From NCBI GenBank assembly GCA_019114745.1, contig DXEY01000137.1, forward strand, positions 1 through 18,239: 18,239 nucleotides of DNA. The letters run 5' to 3'. Numbering within the stretch: the first letter of the stretch is position 1; every line of letters starts with the position of its first letter. The position numbers and the translations under genes were made by a program. Origin of the DNA: Candidatus Mediterraneibacter colneyensis. Its GTDB lineage: Bacteria; Bacillota; Clostridia; Lachnospirales; Lachnospiraceae. The notes beneath the pieces were generated by a model. It ran no database searches, was not told the DNA's origin, and saw nothing but the letters and a program-made list of their open reading frames with translations. Below are positions 1 through 7,117 of this stretch, one piece after another.

Positions 1-425
1 ACCGTCTCCTGTACTGTACCGATCACATCTCCGGCTTCCACCTCATCGCCGGCTTTCACCGTGGGAACGAACTCCCATTTCAGATCTCTCTTTAAGGATG
101 GCACTTCGACGCCGCGCTTTAAGTTATTTCCCGAGATCTTCATGATGTCGTCGAGCGGTCTCTGGATCCCGTCATAGATACTTGTGATCAGTCCCGGTCC
201 CAGCTCGACAGACATCGGAACCTCCATGGATTCCACCGGCTCGCCCGGTCCCAGTCCCGATGTCTCCTCATATACCTGGATCGATGCTTCGTCCCCGTGC
301 ATCTCGATGATCTCACCGATCAGACGCTGATTCGACACACGGACCACATCGAACATATTTGCATCACGCATTCCCTCTGCAATGACAAGAGGTCCTGCGA
401 CTTTTTTAATCACTCCTGTGCTCAT
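1..425 (-). CDS. ntpA: V-type ATP synthase subunit A, N-terminal part (cut by window edge)
   Basis: This is the first ~141 residues of the catalytic A subunit, which hydrolyses or makes ATP in the cytoplasmic V1 head of the rotary ATPase. The translation starts MSTGVIKKVAGPLVIAEGM and continues with the family's N-terminal beta-barrel and the start of the A-specific insertion (ITSIYDGIQRPL, then WEFVPTVKAGDEVEAGDVIG). The P-loop lies beyond the window, so the gene is partial only because of the window edge. The ATG overlaps the stop of subunit F by one base (TAATG), and GGAGGAG sits about 8 bases upstream, so the two are translationally coupled. Subunits B and D would be expected next, outside the window. 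Confidence 0.96.
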   Translation of the reverse strand, partial: MSTGVIKKVAGPLVIAEGMRDANMFDVVRVSNQRLIGEIIEMHGDEASIQVYEETSGLGPGEPVESMEVPMSVELGPGLITSIYDGIQRPLDDIMKISGNNLKRGVEVPSLKRDLKWEFVPTVKAGDEVEAGDVIGTVQET

Positions 426-748
426 TAGCTTACTCCTCCAAACAGAATATCCGATCCGACTGCCTGTTCCACCGTCTTTTTCACACCCTCGACGCCCGCT
501 CCGGTATTGCCGGATACGCCCGGTATCTGGATGATCGCCGGCAGAGTCTTCTCTCGATACATTTCCATCTCGTCACTCACCTCGGCTGCCGCCGCTTCCG
601 TGATGTAAATGATGCCGTATCCCTCTTCCGCAAGGCTGCGGATCCTGTCACGTATTTCCTCCCGGTTCCTCACAGGGCAGATGCTAAGCCCCAATGTGGC
701 GAACCCGTAGATACTGTCGTAATCGCCAACCACTGCAATCTTATACAT
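425..748 (-). CDS. ntpG: V-type ATP synthase subunit F
   Basis: Subunit F (called NtpG in Enterococcus hirae) is a small protein of the central rotor stalk, bound to subunit D inside the A3B3 head. The 107 residues fit the family's usual length. The N-terminus MYKIAVVGDYDSIYGFATLG is the typical beta strand plus G-x(n)-GF-x-LGL pattern, followed by a Rossmann-like core with GIIYITEAAA near residue 45. The gene overlaps the end of subunit C by 8 bases and abuts subunit A with a 1-base stop/start overlap, so the three are almost certainly co-translated. An AAGGGAG ribosome site lies inside the end of subunit C. Confidence 0.93.
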   Translation of the reverse strand: MYKIAVVGDYDSIYGFATLGLSICPVRNREEIRDRIRSLAEEGYGIIYITEAAAAEVSDEMEMYREKTLPAIIQIPGVSGNTGAGVEGVKKTVEQAVGSDILFGGVS

Positions 749-1712
749 ACATCTCCCTTATCCTTTCCCGGATCGCCTCATCCGAAAAACCGTTTTGTTT
801 TCCGGTCAGGATGATCCGCACTGTCTTGATCTCGTTCTGCCGCGCGACCAGGTAGCCCAGAAGAGGGCCGACGGAAAATGTCTCATACTTCTGAGGACGC
901 AGCGTCTCGGTCATACGGTTGTCGCACCAGCGCTCAAATGCGGACGGGGACTCTCTTAAGGCGTCCGCGCCTCCGGAGTAAGATGTGCCCTCGAGATACC
1001 GGGCAATTTCCTCTTCGCCTGCGAGCGCCGCACGGATGAGCTGATCCAGGCTCAGGCTGTCGCACTCCGCCATGGCGTTTCGCATAAAGTCCGCGCTCTT
1101 CCCTGTCTTTTGAGAACGCACGGCGATCTTGATATCCGCGATGGCAACCGTTGTGTCGGCATAATCTTCTATGATCGGTTCCCCCGATCTCTTTCCGGCT
1201 TCTTCGATGGCGTCCAGCGCCGCCCTGTCCACAATGATATCGCAGAGCTGGCCGTCCCCGGTGTGGAGCAATGCTTCCAGCGCTTCCTGTGCCGTCCGGG
1301 ACATATTGCCCGGAAGCCTCGAGAACTCCCTGTTCTCCACGATCTGCAGCATCTCCTCCCCGGAGACCGCGCAGTCATCATAGAACATGGCGGGATTGTT
1401 CACCCCCGCATACACTTCCTTGACCGCTGCTTTCAGATTGTGGTACAGCTTCGGGTAAGAGAGCACGTCGAAAACACTCATATCCGGCGCTGTGTCACGG
1501 ATGACTTCCCACGCCTTCTCTTCTTCCCGCTTAAATACTGCTTCTGCATCGTGCTCCGTGTCCATATCTCCCCAGCCCTTTTCGATCACAGACTGAAGAA
1601 CCTGATCCGCACTTTTGCACGCCAGGAGCTGCTCGATAAATGCATCTGAGAACAGGGATACTTCCAGTGCGCGGATACGCGCCACCGCATAAGTATATTT
1701 TGTATTACTCAA
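741..1712 (-). CDS. ntpC: V-type ATP synthase subunit C (TTG start preferred)
   Basis: Subunit C (AC39/d family) is the all-helical funnel that joins the central stalk to the membrane K ring. From the TTG start the product is 323 residues, normal for the family, and begins (M)SNTKYTYAVARIRALEVSL. An in-frame ATG exists 18 bases upstream (1730), but it has no ribosome site. The only good Shine-Dalgarno, AAGGAGG at 1719-1725, lies inside that extension, 6 bases before the TTG at 1710-1712. I therefore choose the TTG. It lies between subunit E (25 bases upstream with this start) and subunit F (8-base overlap). Sequence similarity is weak across this family, so the call leans partly on operon position, which is the standard E-C-F-A order. 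Confidence 0.9.
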   Translation of the reverse strand: MSNTKYTYAVARIRALEVSLFSDAFIEQLLACKSADQVLQSVIEKGWGDMDTEHDAEAVFKREEEKAWEVIRDTAPDMSVFDVLSYPKLYHNLKAAVKEVYAGVNNPAMFYDDCAVSGEEMLQIVENREFSRLPGNMSRTAQEALEALLHTGDGQLCDIIVDRAALDAIEEAGKRSGEPIIEDYADTTVAIADIKIAVRSQKTGKSADFMRNAMAECDSLSLDQLIRAALAGEEEIARYLEGTSYSGGADALRESPSAFERWCDNRMTETLRPQKYETFSVGPLLGYLVARQNEIKTVRIILTGKQNGFSDEAIRERIREMYV

Positions 1713-1737
1713 GTTAACCCTCCTTAACATCTGCGCT

Positions 1738-2331
1738 TTATCCGAACAGCAGCCTGTTCACCTGATCTGACAATTCTTCTCTCTTTGAGTCAAACATGGC
1801 ACGGATCGTACAGTTTTCCTCGATTCCGCCGTAGACGAGCAGAAATCCGCCGTCCAGGTTCTCCGGTTTTTCCGAGAGAGTCAGGCTTCCGCCCTTCTGT
1901 GCAGCGATCGTTTTTATCTTCTCCGGGAAATCTCCCGGCATACGCGCCAGATCCTTTGCCGAAAAACAGATCACCCCGTCCCCGGGAAGTACGTGTTTCT
2001 CAAGCAGTTTTTCCAGCATGGCAAAATAATTTCCATCGTCCAGATCCATCACTGCGCCGTACGCTTTTTCCAGTACGCCGCTGATCACTTCCTGTTTCGC
2101 AGCGAGGACTGCCTGTTTCCTCTGCATATCCATGGAGGACTCCACGCGCGCCCCATAGTCCGCCGCATCGCGCTTTGCGCGCTCGAGGATCTTTGCTGCC
2201 TCGGCTTCGGCAGATTCTCTTGCCGCCTGCACTGCTGCCCCGGCGTCCGCTTCTGCCTTTTCCGTGATCTCACGGGCGGAAGTCTCCGCCTCTTCGAGAA
2301 TCCGGGCTTTCATTTTATCCAGTCCACTCAT
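1738..2331 (-). CDS. ntpE: V-type ATP synthase subunit E
   Basis: Subunit E forms the peripheral stalk (stator) with the H/G-type subunit and holds the A3B3 head still. The 197-residue product has the expected layout: an N-terminal long charged coiled coil (about residues 1-110, rich in Ala, Glu, Lys and Arg) and a C-terminal globular domain that binds the head. The segment GGFLLVYGGIEENCTIRAMF near residues 161-180 is the typical C-terminal beta hairpin. The ATG at 2331 follows GAGGAA closely and an AAGGAG site 9 bases away. It sits 21 bases downstream of subunit K. Confidence 0.93.
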   Translation of the reverse strand: MSGLDKMKARILEEAETSAREITEKAEADAGAAVQAARESAEAEAAKILERAKRDAADYGARVESSMDMQRKQAVLAAKQEVISGVLEKAYGAVMDLDDGNYFAMLEKLLEKHVLPGDGVICFSAKDLARMPGDFPEKIKTIAAQKGGSLTLSEKPENLDGGFLLVYGGIEENCTIRAMFDSKREELSDQVNRLLFG

Positions 2332-2352
2332 TTCCTCGCTCTCCTTCTCGCT

Positions 2353-2838
2353 TTATACCTGGATGCCGTTGACCGCCAGGAAAGAGATCAGAAGCGCCAG
2401 GATCGCATATGTCTCAACCATTGCCGGGAAGAGCATCGCCTTACCGAACTGATCCGGTTTCTTTGCAACAATGCCGATCGCCGAAGCGGCTGTCTTGCCC
2501 TGCGCGATACCGGAGAGAAGTCCTACGATACCGATCGGGAGGCACGCTGCCAGGATCAGAAGACCTGTAGTTACAGACACATCTGCAATGCCTCCGCCCA
2601 GGATGCCGATCTTGGACAGCGTAATGAATCCTACGAGAAGGCCGTACAGTCCCTGTGTACCCGGAAGGAGCTGGATGATCAGCACCTTGGCAAACTTACC
2701 CGGGTCTTCTGTGACAACCCCCGCCGCCGCCTGTCCGGCAATACCAACTCCGATCGCGGATCCTGATCCTGCGAATAATACGGCAACCGCCGCGCCCAAT
2801 AATGCATAAACAATTCCTAATTCACCTGCAATATTCAT
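2353..2838 (-). CDS. ntpK: V-type ATP synthase subunit K (rotor ring proteolipid), Na+-type
   Basis: This is the ion-carrying membrane ring subunit. The 161 residues make four transmembrane helices as two fused hairpins, the V-type pattern rather than the 8 kDa F-type pattern. The second hairpin carries the essential carboxylate Glu142 in MVETYAIL; the first has none. Side chains equivalent to the Na+ ligands described in E. hirae NtpK (Leu61, Thr64, Gln65, Gln110, Glu139) are all present here as Leu58, Thr61 and Gln62 in LLPGTQG, Gln113 in GIAQGK, and Glu142. This predicts sodium rather than proton coupling. The start codon overlaps the end of subunit I by 4 bases (ATGA). Confidence 0.96.
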   Translation of the reverse strand: MNIAGELGIVYALLGAAVAVLFAGSGSAIGVGIAGQAAAGVVTEDPGKFAKVLIIQLLPGTQGLYGLLVGFITLSKIGILGGGIADVSVTTGLLILAACLPIGIVGLLSGIAQGKTAASAIGIVAKKPDQFGKAMLFPAMVETYAILALLISFLAVNGIQV

Positions 2839-4856
2839 AATATAGTTTCCTCCTTGACCTCTGCATATTTTGTATTTTCTCTAAAGGGCCGGAACGGCCG
2901 TCCGCCGCCCTCGTAAAATTTCCCGAAAAACTCTACAAACTGTAAACGGTTTGTATGGACATACGCGCCCAGCAGATTGATCGCCAGGTTCAGCGCATGG
3001 CCGAAAATAAATATAATAATAAAGAAAATGACCCCGATCACGTTGTTCGGCAGCATGCTGCCCATCTGGTTGATGACCGATGCGATAACTCCGGTTGCCA
3101 GACCTAATGCGAGCAGACGCGAGTAAGAAAGAACGTCGCTCAGCCATCCGGTAATATTGTACAGGTCATACGCTCCAAGGGCGATCCTGAGCGCAGGATT
3201 CTTATTCGACCGCCCCGACATCAGAACGATGCCGATGGCTCCTGCCGCTGCCATCACCTGCGCCAGAGTGTTAAGCCACCCCGGGAATACGATCGTCGTC
3301 TGTGCGATCGAAGCGAAAATATCGCTCGGGAGCAGCATCAGGATCAAACCGATCAAAAGCATGAACCACAACACGACATCACAGAAAAAGTCCATGACTT
3401 TCCCGTCCTTCAGGCACAGGTAGCCTTTGATCGCAAGCCCTGTAAACAGGTGGATCACTCCGAAGAGGAGCGAGTACACCAGAAGTTTCATCGGATCGTC
3501 CAGCGGAATGAACCAGAGCGCCGGAACCGTGACTGTCGTACCGAAGAATTTCTCCGAGACGATATCCACGATATTCCCGAAATATCCGCCGAAGAGGATC
3601 CCCCATACCAGGGTAGACAGCCCGCAGTAGAAGAAAAGCTTCAGCGATTTCTTCATCCCCGCGGACATCCCCGGGAATTTCAGCACCAGGATCCCGCATA
3701 CGATCGATACAAGCGCCCCGTAAGCCGCGTCTGAGAGCATCATCCCGAAGAAAAACACGTAGAAAAATGACATGATCGTCGTCGGATCGATCTCTCCTTT
3801 TACCGGAAGCCCATAGGACTCCACAACGCCTTCCATGCTGGCGGAAAACGGGTTGTTTTTCAAAATGACCGGAGGCTCCTCGCCTTCTTTTAACTCTTCC
3901 ACATCCACCATACAGTCATACTTCTTCATCAGCCCGTCCGCCACTTTGCCTGCCGCGGCAGCCGGTATATACCCGCTGATGACAAACGTCCTCTCCGACT
4001 GGGGCAGCGTTCCGAGCACTTCGTACTTGTCGGCGCGGACTCTGTAGTAATCCGCGGCGATCTGAAGCCTCTTCCGCTCAGATGCAAGCGCCCGGATCTT
4101 CTCCCCGATCCCTGCGATCTCTGCCCGGAGCGTTTCGATCTGCCCTTCGAGCATCTCTTTCTGACGGGTAGGCGCCTCCTCCCACGTCTGTGACGGCCTT
4201 GCAAATCCTTCGCTCCTGAGCGCATCTTCCACCGCGCCCGCCTCTTCCTTCAGACAGATCACCGCAAGATACACCGTACTCTGCTCCCGGGCAATGATAT
4301 GCACATCTGCGCTTTCCGCATCCGGAGCTTTCTCCGCCAGTATCTCATATATCCTTTCTTCCGTAGTGTCTCCGGGCATCGTACCCGGGAAGAACACCGT
4401 CCGGTCTGTCTGTACCGTTTTGAGCGGAACATCCAGCGCAAGCCACGGCGTCAGGCTCTCGATGCTGTTCGTCAGTTTTGTTACGGACGCGAGCTGTTCC
4501 GCATATTCCCGGTCCAGATCGCAGATCTGTTTCGCCGTCCGCAAAAGCTCCCGGCGTTCCTCCCGGACTTTCATCCCCTCTTCCACTGTAATCTGTTTTT
4601 TCCCCTCAAGGGCGGAAAACATGGATTTCTCCTCCGGGGCATACCGGTCAAGGATATCCAGCGCCTGATCCACGGATACGGCAGCTTTTTCAAATCCCTG
4701 CTTCTTTCCCACGGTGTCCATCCGGCGGAAATCTTCGTCCTCATCCAGGATATGGTCTACCTCGATCGTTCCAAGGCTCTGAAGCTTTTCAAGGATCGCT
4801 TTACGGTCTTTCTTTAAGGCGCAGATACTGATTCTCTGCATCTTAAGTACCGCCAT
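2835..4856 (-). CDS. ntpI: V-type ATP synthase subunit I (membrane stator)
   Basis: Subunit I (the a-subunit equivalent) forms the ion half-channels next to the K ring and anchors the peripheral stalks. The 673 residues fit the usual 630-680. Roughly the first 340 residues are cytoplasmic, with charged coiled-coil stretches near 20-130 and 220-270. The C-terminal half has about seven or eight hydrophobic segments, starting at TTIMSFFYVFFFGMMLSDAAYG. The segment DVLSYSRLLALGLATG holds Arg580, matching the conserved channel arginine of this family. AAAGGAGG lies 9 bases before the ATG. The stop overlaps the start of subunit K. It is 57 bases downstream of the H/G-type subunit. Confidence 0.97.
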   Translation of the reverse strand: MAVLKMQRISICALKKDRKAILEKLQSLGTIEVDHILDEDEDFRRMDTVGKKQGFEKAAVSVDQALDILDRYAPEEKSMFSALEGKKQITVEEGMKVREERRELLRTAKQICDLDREYAEQLASVTKLTNSIESLTPWLALDVPLKTVQTDRTVFFPGTMPGDTTEERIYEILAEKAPDAESADVHIIAREQSTVYLAVICLKEEAGAVEDALRSEGFARPSQTWEEAPTRQKEMLEGQIETLRAEIAGIGEKIRALASERKRLQIAADYYRVRADKYEVLGTLPQSERTFVISGYIPAAAAGKVADGLMKKYDCMVDVEELKEGEEPPVILKNNPFSASMEGVVESYGLPVKGEIDPTTIMSFFYVFFFGMMLSDAAYGALVSIVCGILVLKFPGMSAGMKKSLKLFFYCGLSTLVWGILFGGYFGNIVDIVSEKFFGTTVTVPALWFIPLDDPMKLLVYSLLFGVIHLFTGLAIKGYLCLKDGKVMDFFCDVVLWFMLLIGLILMLLPSDIFASIAQTTIVFPGWLNTLAQVMAAAGAIGIVLMSGRSNKNPALRIALGAYDLYNITGWLSDVLSYSRLLALGLATGVIASVINQMGSMLPNNVIGVIFFIIIFIFGHALNLAINLLGAYVHTNRLQFVEFFGKFYEGGGRPFRPFRENTKYAEVKEETIL

Positions 4857-4913
4857 TTATCTGTCCCTCCTTTACAGAGCGGCATCATATACCGCTTTAT
4901 TCTTTCTCATTCA

Positions 4914-5222
4914 TCACGCCAGCAGTGAGAGCACCATCTCCACCGCCTCTTTTTCCTTCCCGGCAGCCGATGCTTTAAGAGCCGCGATCTCCTCTTCATA
5001 TCCGGACTTCGCTCTTTGCTCTGTCTCTGTGCCTTGCAGACGGGCCTTTTCCGCCTCGTCCCCGGCTTCTGCCTGTGCATTTTTTATGATTTCCTCTCTG
5101 ATCTTAGCGGAACGCTCTTCCGCCTCTTTTCTGATGCGTTCGCTCTCTCTGCGCGCATTCTCCACAATACCGTCTGCCTGTTTCTCAGTCTCCCGGATCG
5201 CCCGGATCGTTTCTTCTACCAT
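4914..5222 (-). CDS. V-type ATPase peripheral stalk subunit (H/G-like coiled coil)
   Basis: First gene of the ATPase operon. The product is about 102 residues and almost wholly a charged heptad-like helix (ETEKQADGIVENARRES and onward, rich in Glu, Lys, Ala), as expected for the stalk partner of subunit E, called NtpF in E. hirae and subunit H or G elsewhere. I prefer the ATG at 5222 giving MVEETIRAIRE. A GTG four codons upstream (5234) is possible, but GGAAAGG lies too close to it, whereas GGCGGTGG sits about 8 bases before the ATG. The identification depends on composition and position, because these subunits are poorly conserved in sequence. Confidence 0.85.
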   Translation of the reverse strand: MVEETIRAIRETEKQADGIVENARRESERIRKEAEERSAKIREEIIKNAQAEAGDEAEKARLQGTETEQRAKSGYEEEIAALKASAAGKEKEAVEMVLSLLA

Positions 5223-5301
5223 AATCCTGTCCACCGCCTTTCCAGAATATATCCATTATTTTAGCTTTTCCACTATTTCCTGCTTCATACGGCTGAAAAT
5301 C

Positions 5302-5321
5302 TTAACACAATTTTAACACAA
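5302..5321 (-). repeat. Tandem 9-bp direct repeats in the ATPase leader
   Basis: Two perfect copies of TTGTGTTAA on the minus strand (5313-5321 and 5302-5310) are spaced 11 bases apart, one helical turn. Read on the plus strand they give TTAACA-N5-TTAACA, the half-site spacing of Gram-positive PhoP boxes. They sit just downstream of the predicted transcription start, where a bound protein could block transcription. No regulator is shown by the sequence. Confidence 0.5.
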
Positions 5322-5331
5322 GCCTGTGACC

Positions 5332-5360
5332 ATTATATAACATACCGGAAGATTATTCAA
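5332..5360 (-). promoter_or_regulatory. Promoter of the V-type ATPase operon
   Basis: On the minus strand TTGAAT (5355-5360) is followed after exactly 17 bases by a perfect TATAAT (5332-5337). This is a strong housekeeping-sigma pattern and predicts a transcript starting near 5325 with a leader of about 100 bases before the first ATPase gene. Two direct repeats of TTGTGTTAA follow in the leader. Confidence 0.75.
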
Positions 5361-5372
5361 AACATTTATGCA

Positions 5373-5420
5373 AAGAGCTGTGAATACGCCATGATCATCA
5401 CAGCCATATCCACAGCTCTT
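5373..5420 (-). terminator. Possible terminator after trmL (10-bp inverted repeat)
   Basis: Perfect 10-base arms AAGAGCTGTG / CACAGCTCTT (5373-5382 and 5411-5420) enclose a 28-base loop that contains the palindrome ATGATCAT. On the minus strand the hairpin lies 10 bases past the trmL stop and is followed by TTGCATAAATGTTTT, a weak U-tract. The long loop and poor tract make it a doubtful intrinsic terminator, but it is the only such structure between trmL and the ATPase promoter. Confidence 0.45.
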
Positions 5421-5429
5421 CCTGACATC

Positions 5430-5924
5430 TCATTCCCACGTAAGGCGGTGCAGCTCGCCAGACGTCTCCATTCCCTCAAATCCGTTCTGCCGCAGCGCCT
5501 CATACAGCACGATGGCGGCAGAGTTCCCCAGGTTCAGTGACCGGATCTCTCCGAGCATCGGGATCCGCACACAGTTTTCCCTGTTCTGCACAAGGATCTC
5601 CTCAGGAATCCCCGCGCTCTCTTTTCCAAACATAATATAGCAGTCCGGCTCGTAAGACACTTCTGTGTATACTTTCTGAGCCTTTGTCGTAGCCATATAG
5701 ATCTTTGCCCCGGGATTTTTTTCAAGGAAATCCGAATAGTCTATATAAGTCGTCACATCCAGGTCTTTCCAGTAGTCCATACCGGCACGCCTGAGCGCTT
5801 TTTCATTTAATTTGAATCCAAGAGGCTCAATCAGGTGGAGCCTGGCTCCCGCCGCGACACATGTCCTCCCGATATTTCCCGTGTTCGCCGGTATTTCAGG
5901 CTCCAGAAGTACAATATTCAGCAT
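5430..5924 (-). CDS. trmL: tRNA (cytidine(34)-2'-O)-methyltransferase TrmL
   Basis: TrmL is a small SPOUT-class enzyme that puts a 2'-O-methyl group, taken from S-adenosylmethionine, on the wobble base C34/cmnm5U34 of leucine tRNAs. The 164 residues match the family length. Diagnostic motifs are EPEIPANTGNIGRTC at residues 8-22, FGKESAGIPEEIL in the middle, and IPMLGEIRSLNLGNSAAIVLYEA near the C-terminus, which forms the knotted SAM site. It is the last gene of its operon, 6 bases after the AIR-synthase-like gene. The family is confused with TrmH/SpoU, but the short length without an N-terminal extension favours TrmL. Confidence 0.95.
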   Translation of the reverse strand: MLNIVLLEPEIPANTGNIGRTCVAAGARLHLIEPLGFKLNEKALRRAGMDYWKDLDVTTYIDYSDFLEKNPGAKIYMATTKAQKVYTEVSYEPDCYIMFGKESAGIPEEILVQNRENCVRIPMLGEIRSLNLGNSAAIVLYEALRQNGFEGMETSGELHRLTWE

Positions 5925-5930
5925 TTGGCA

Positions 5931-6995
5931 TCATCTCTCCTTTTCGTCATGGCTGCTCCGGTTCCCCGGCGTCCGCCGTTCTTCCTGCCACCGGTCCAGC
6001 TCATCCCTGGCAGGACGATCCAGATACCGGGTCTCCTCCCCGTTTCTGATCACGCGCGCATTCTGCGCCCTCGCGGTTCCGAGCCTTGCCGCTCTGACGC
6101 CTGCCCCGCGCAACAACTCTGAAACTTTCCGGGCATCTTTTGCCAGGATCAGATAGCTGCCCGCCGAGGTCATAAGATACGGATTGAGACGGTAATACTC
6201 GCAAAGTTCGACAGTCTCCTGTTTCAGAGGGATCTGCGGCATGCCGATCTCAAATCCGAGATGCTCCGACTCAGCCAGCTCCCACAGGGCGGCAAGTACG
6301 CCGCCTCTTCCGATCTGCCTTGCCGTGGCCGCCCCGCATCCGGTCACGCTCAGGATCTGCTCCGGCCTTACCAGCTCTTTTGACAATTCCGAAGCCTGTG
6401 CCAGAAATGTAGATACAAAGTGGGATGCCAGTTCTTCTTCCGCCTCATCCAGGATGCGGAGCATCCCCTCCAGTCCTGTATACCCGCACATCAGGATCTC
6501 AAACGTTCCCGCCGGATCCGGCCCGCAGTTTCCCGGCCGTTCCGCCGCGTCCGCAATCTCCCCTGAGGCGCTGGCAGACACTACGATACGGGAGACTGCC
6601 CCCGTCACATCGCCGTCCAGACTGGTCACCTGCATCTTCAGCTCCGAACATGCCTGTTCAATCCCGGAGACAAGCTCTGCCAGGCATTCCTCCGAAGAGC
6701 CCTGCGGGAGAAGGAACCGGATGGACACGCCGATAGCGGAAATCCCCCGCGCCGCCAGGTTCCCTGCCGCGTGGTATACCGCATAATATCCCGTCCGCGC
6801 AGTGCTGCCGGACAACTGAACATCCGCCCACGCTGCCCTTCGTCCTCCGCTCAGTTCCAGTCCGGAACAGACCTCCCAGGGAGACGGTTCCCATATCGTC
6901 TCCGCTCTCTTCGTATGCAGTTGTTTTCTGACGGAACGCTGCCAGACTGTCTGGGTGATCCTTCCGCCCCTCAGCTCATTTTTCTGTGACATCAT
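5931..6995 (-). CDS. AIR-synthase-fold (PurM/HypE/ThiL-like) protein of unknown substrate
   Basis: The 354-residue product resembles the two-domain PurM superfamily of ATP-using enzymes (PurM, ThiL, HypE, SelD). The second half shows the domain signature: SVTGCGAATARQIGRGGVLAA, then IGMPQIPLKQETVELCEYYRLNPYLMTSAGSYLI. The first domain (around residues 60-150) has the helix pattern NLAARGISAIGVSIRFLLP, but the glycine-rich nucleotide motif is altered to LDGDVTGAV near residue 150. The ATG follows GGAG by 5 bases and lies 19 bases after a small membrane ORF. It shares an operon with a radical SAM gene and trmL. I cannot assign a reaction; a metal-cofactor or RNA-modification role would be a guess from context. 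Confidence 0.75.
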   Translation of the reverse strand: MMSQKNELRGGRITQTVWQRSVRKQLHTKRAETIWEPSPWEVCSGLELSGGRRAAWADVQLSGSTARTGYYAVYHAAGNLAARGISAIGVSIRFLLPQGSSEECLAELVSGIEQACSELKMQVTSLDGDVTGAVSRIVVSASASGEIADAAERPGNCGPDPAGTFEILMCGYTGLEGMLRILDEAEEELASHFVSTFLAQASELSKELVRPEQILSVTGCGAATARQIGRGGVLAALWELAESEHLGFEIGMPQIPLKQETVELCEYYRLNPYLMTSAGSYLILAKDARKVSELLRGAGVRAARLGTARAQNARVIRNGEETRYLDRPARDELDRWQEERRTPGNRSSHDEKER

Positions 6996-7014
6996 CTGTT
7001 CTCCGTTTCTCCGC

Positions 7015-7116
7015 TTATACTACGTAAGGCAGTATCATCGTGAGCACCATTGCCGCGATCACCACAAGAATGATTACCGATATAATACGCCGAAACCTGT
7101 TATCATGAAAATTCAT
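7015..7116 (-). CDS. 33-residue predicted membrane peptide, coupled to radical SAM gene
   Basis: A short gene starting one base after the TGA of the radical SAM gene (TGA-G-ATG). It encodes 33 residues: a basic N-terminus MNFHDNRFRR, then a single hydrophobic helix IISVIILVVIAAMVLTMILP and a short tail YVV. AGAAAGGA inside the last codons of the upstream gene is spaced 8 bases from the ATG, as expected for translational coupling. The tight fit between two real genes, good ribosome site and clear single-span topology support it as a real gene rather than chance. Positive charges at the N-terminus predict N-in orientation. I do not recognise a family, and its function is unknown. Confidence 0.7.
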   Translation of the reverse strand: MNFHDNRFRRIISVIILVVIAAMVLTMILPYVV

Positions 7117-7117
7117 C

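Noticed and set aside
4857..4913. Small AGCGG/CCGCT hairpin between the first ATPase gene and subunit I
   Set aside because: Only 5 bp with a 9-base loop and no T-run; not a terminator. It might affect relative expression, but the sequence does not show this.
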